From Spirochaetaceae bacterium (GTDB lineage Bacteria > Spirochaetota > Spirochaetia > DSM-27196 > SLAA01): a DNA stretch of 5,448 bases. The position numbers and the translations under genes were made by a program. Positions within the stretch are counted from its first letter, which is position 1. Each line of letters begins with the position of its first letter. Below, in pieces: positions 4,533 through 5,448 of the stretch. The notes below the pieces were generated by a model, which saw nothing but the letters and a program-made list of their open reading frames with translations, was not told where the DNA came from and did no database searches. The DNA lies in NCBI GenBank assembly GCA_003564775.1, contig PXEI01000278.1, positions 1 to 5,448 on the forward strand. The letters run 5' to 3'.

Positions 4533-4811
4533 ATGGACCTGATTTGGGACGAAGCCAAGCGCCAGAACAACCTGAACAAGCACGGCCTGGATTTTCGTGA
4601 TGCTGAAAGAGTCTTTGCTGGTCCTCTTCTACTGTTCGAGGACGTTCGAGAAGACTACGGAGAGGAACGGATGATTGCCGTGGGGCTGCTTGATGCTCTG
4701 GTGGTCTTGATCGTCCATGTCGAGTCCGACGACTGCATTCGAGTGATTTCAATGAGAAAGGCCACCAGCCATGAAACAGAGCTCTTCTTCAAAAATGCCG
4801 CCATTGGATGA
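4533..4811 (+). CDS. brnT: BrnT-family ribonuclease toxin (DUF497)
   Basis: BrnT toxins are RelE-like RNases that inhibit translation and are neutralised by BrnA. The 92-residue protein shows the DUF497 pattern from the first residues: LIWDEAKRQNNLNKHGLDFR (the 'WD--K---N--KHG--F' signature, 3-22), AERVFAGPLLLFEDVREDYG, RMIAVGLLD, LIVHVE, and the terminal IRVISMRKATSHE (the 'IRIIS-RKAT--E' motif). It is full length. ATG 4533 is preferred over 4518 because the family motif follows at once and 4518 sits in the promoter. No Shine-Dalgarno is present. It overlaps the antitoxin gene by 41 bp. Confidence 0.9.
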   Translation: MDLIWDEAKRQNNLNKHGLDFRDAERVFAGPLLLFEDVREDYGEERMIAVGLLDALVVLIVHVESDDCIRVISMRKATSHETELFFKNAAIG

Positions 4812-5097
4812 CGCACCGCCGCTGGGTCAGAGCGATTTCGATCGCGGGCGTTTTCGCATTGGCGGGGTCGATGCCACCCGAGAACAGTGGCAGCAGGCCG
4901 TTCGGGCCAGGATCACCAAGCAGCGGATCAATATCATGCTCGATGCCGCCATTGTCGAGCACTTCAAGGCCCTGGCCGGTGAGCGTGGCTACCAGACCCT
5001 GATCAACGACACCCTGCGCCGGGTGATGGAGGGGGAACGGATAGAAGCTGACCTGCGACGCGTGGTCCGCGAGGAGCTGAGCGCGCTACAGCGTTGA
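4771..5097 (+). CDS. brnA: BrnA-like RHH antitoxin
   Basis: BrnA antitoxins bind BrnT and repress the operon. The 108-residue protein has a polar N-terminus starting MKQSSSSK, a middle acidic linker, then the RHH domain: KQRINIMLDAAIVEHFKALA (about 50-69), GERGYQTLINDTLRRVM (the 'GYQ-LIN--LR' helix), and a charged C-terminal helix ending LSALQR. The order toxin-antitoxin and the overlap support the pairing. The ATG at 4771 matches the frequent MK-SS start of such antitoxins; ATG 4795 is an alternative. The ribosome site is poor (AAAGG), so coupling from brnT is likely. The C-terminal extension after the RHH is longer than in the shortest BrnA proteins. The stop is one base from the end of the convergent CopG pseudogene. 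Confidence 0.85.
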   Translation: MKQSSSSKMPPLDDAPPLGQSDFDRGRFRIGGVDATREQWQQAVRARITKQRINIMLDAAIVEHFKALAGERGYQTLINDTLRRVMEGERIEADLRRVVREELSALQR

Positions 5098-5098
5098 T

Positions 5099-5384
5099 CT
5101 AAGTCTGCCGCTCCCCCAACGTCCCATGCACATACTGGTGCAGTATGCTGGCCATGAGCGTCTGGTAGGGGATGCCCTGGCGCAGCGCTCGGGCTTGTAG
5201 CAGTTCCTTAGTCGCAGTCGGGGCTGCTGATCCGGATATTGCTGCGCTTGTCCGTGCGCGCCGTGTTTCTGGCGGCCTGGCGCTAGCGGTCCAGTAACTC
5301 GGCATCTGCCACGGACTGCCATTCGCTCACTTTCTCCCAGGACTCAAGCAACTCGCGCTCTTCCGTGGTGAGTTCGTCTTTCAT
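5099..5384 (-). pseudogene. Copy D: CopG-family antitoxin gene, nearly full length but disabled
   Basis: This is the most complete copy of the repeated antitoxin. Starting at ATG 5384 with GGAG upstream, it reads MKDELTTEERELLESWEKVS, then EWQSVADAELLDR. A TAG follows where copy C has TAC (Tyr of DRYRQ). Beyond it come RQAARNTARTDKRSNIRISS, an apparent 7-nt insertion near 5208-5223 that shifts the frame, and in the new frame ELLQARALRQGIPYQTLM and ILHQYVHGTLGERQT to a stop at 5099. The family consists of acidic N-terminal, then RHH-type antitoxins of about 90 residues, usually preceded by a BrnT-like toxin gene. With a nonsense codon and a frameshift it cannot make a full antitoxin. Confidence 0.82.
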
Positions 5385-5448
5385 CGAGTTTCTCCAGACA
5401 ACCGAGTTCTCCAGTAGCCTGGCTCACGATGAAGGTTCATGACGGCAA
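5385..5448 (-). pseudogene. Possible 3' tail of the partner toxin gene
   Basis: Upstream of copy D on the minus strand, one frame ends in a TGA overlapping the antitoxin ATG (ATGA), as expected for a coupled toxin gene. Another frame reads TFIVSQATGELG, which loosely resembles the 'TFIPSRKAT--YLG' ending of BrnT-like toxins paired with this antitoxin family. Small indels would be needed to join the frames, so the tail seems degraded. Only 64 bases are visible and the call is tentative. Confidence 0.3.

Noticed and set aside
4288..4752. 154-residue minus-strand protein reaching back to 4752
   Set aside because: Only the part up to about 4498 matches the antitoxin; the rest is antisense to brnT and its promoter.
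2065..5300. The array as a classical chromosomal integron with attC sites
   Set aside because: The spacing with TA cargo is reminiscent, and CCCCAAC at one end vaguely recalls a core site. However, no GTTRRRY partner fits at the other end, the repeats are coding fragments of an antitoxin, copy lengths differ at one side only, and no integrase is in the window.

Overview
The window reads as high-GC proteobacterial chromosome, most likely a flagellated gammaproteobacterium; the evidence is the FlgL and FlaG sequences and the GC-rich codon use. The species cannot be named from this sequence. The left 1.3 kb is ordinary flagellar DNA: the 3' end of flgL (2-694), a GC-rich hairpin, and a complete flaG-family gene (845-1294).

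From about 1315 to the right edge the window is a dense toxin-antitoxin (TA) island with no transposase or integrase in view. Four plus-strand modules follow each other. They are a broken ribbon-helix-helix (RHH)/PIN (VapBC-like) pair (1399-1967), an intact HigBA pair (2412-3002), an intact ParDE pair (3652-4202) and an intact BrnT/BrnA-like pair (4533-5097). A fifth module on the minus strand, a DUF3018 (MazE-like) antitoxin with only the start of a mazF gene, is packed against HigBA (3032-3375). A sixth, also minus-strand, is a disabled CopG-family antitoxin (5099-5384), perhaps preceded by the tail of its toxin gene at the right edge.

The most striking structure is a repeat. Fragments of that same CopG-family antitoxin gene, always in minus orientation, separate the plus-strand modules: a 24-bp scrap at 1315-1338, about 165 bp at 2065-2233, about 150 bp at 3447-3600, about 210 bp at 4288-4498, and the near full-length copy at 5099-5384. 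Each plus-strand module is therefore bracketed by pieces of one antitoxin gene. The four longer copies share the same 3' end but are cut at different 5' points, and the next module begins at or shortly after each cut. A frameshifted duplicate of the brnA-like gene sits just before the 4288 copy, so that stretch repeats the brnA-repeat arrangement at the right end. I infer growth by segmental duplication or homologous recombination through the antitoxin repeat, with decay of several modules.

The intact pairs look like standard autoregulated operons: overlapping or closely spaced genes, palindromes at promoters, and the second gene translationally coupled to the first. The two toxin-first operons (higBA, brnTA) have predicted -10 boxes so close to the start codon that their mRNAs may be leaderless. 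All functions are inferred from recognisable family motifs; no search was run.
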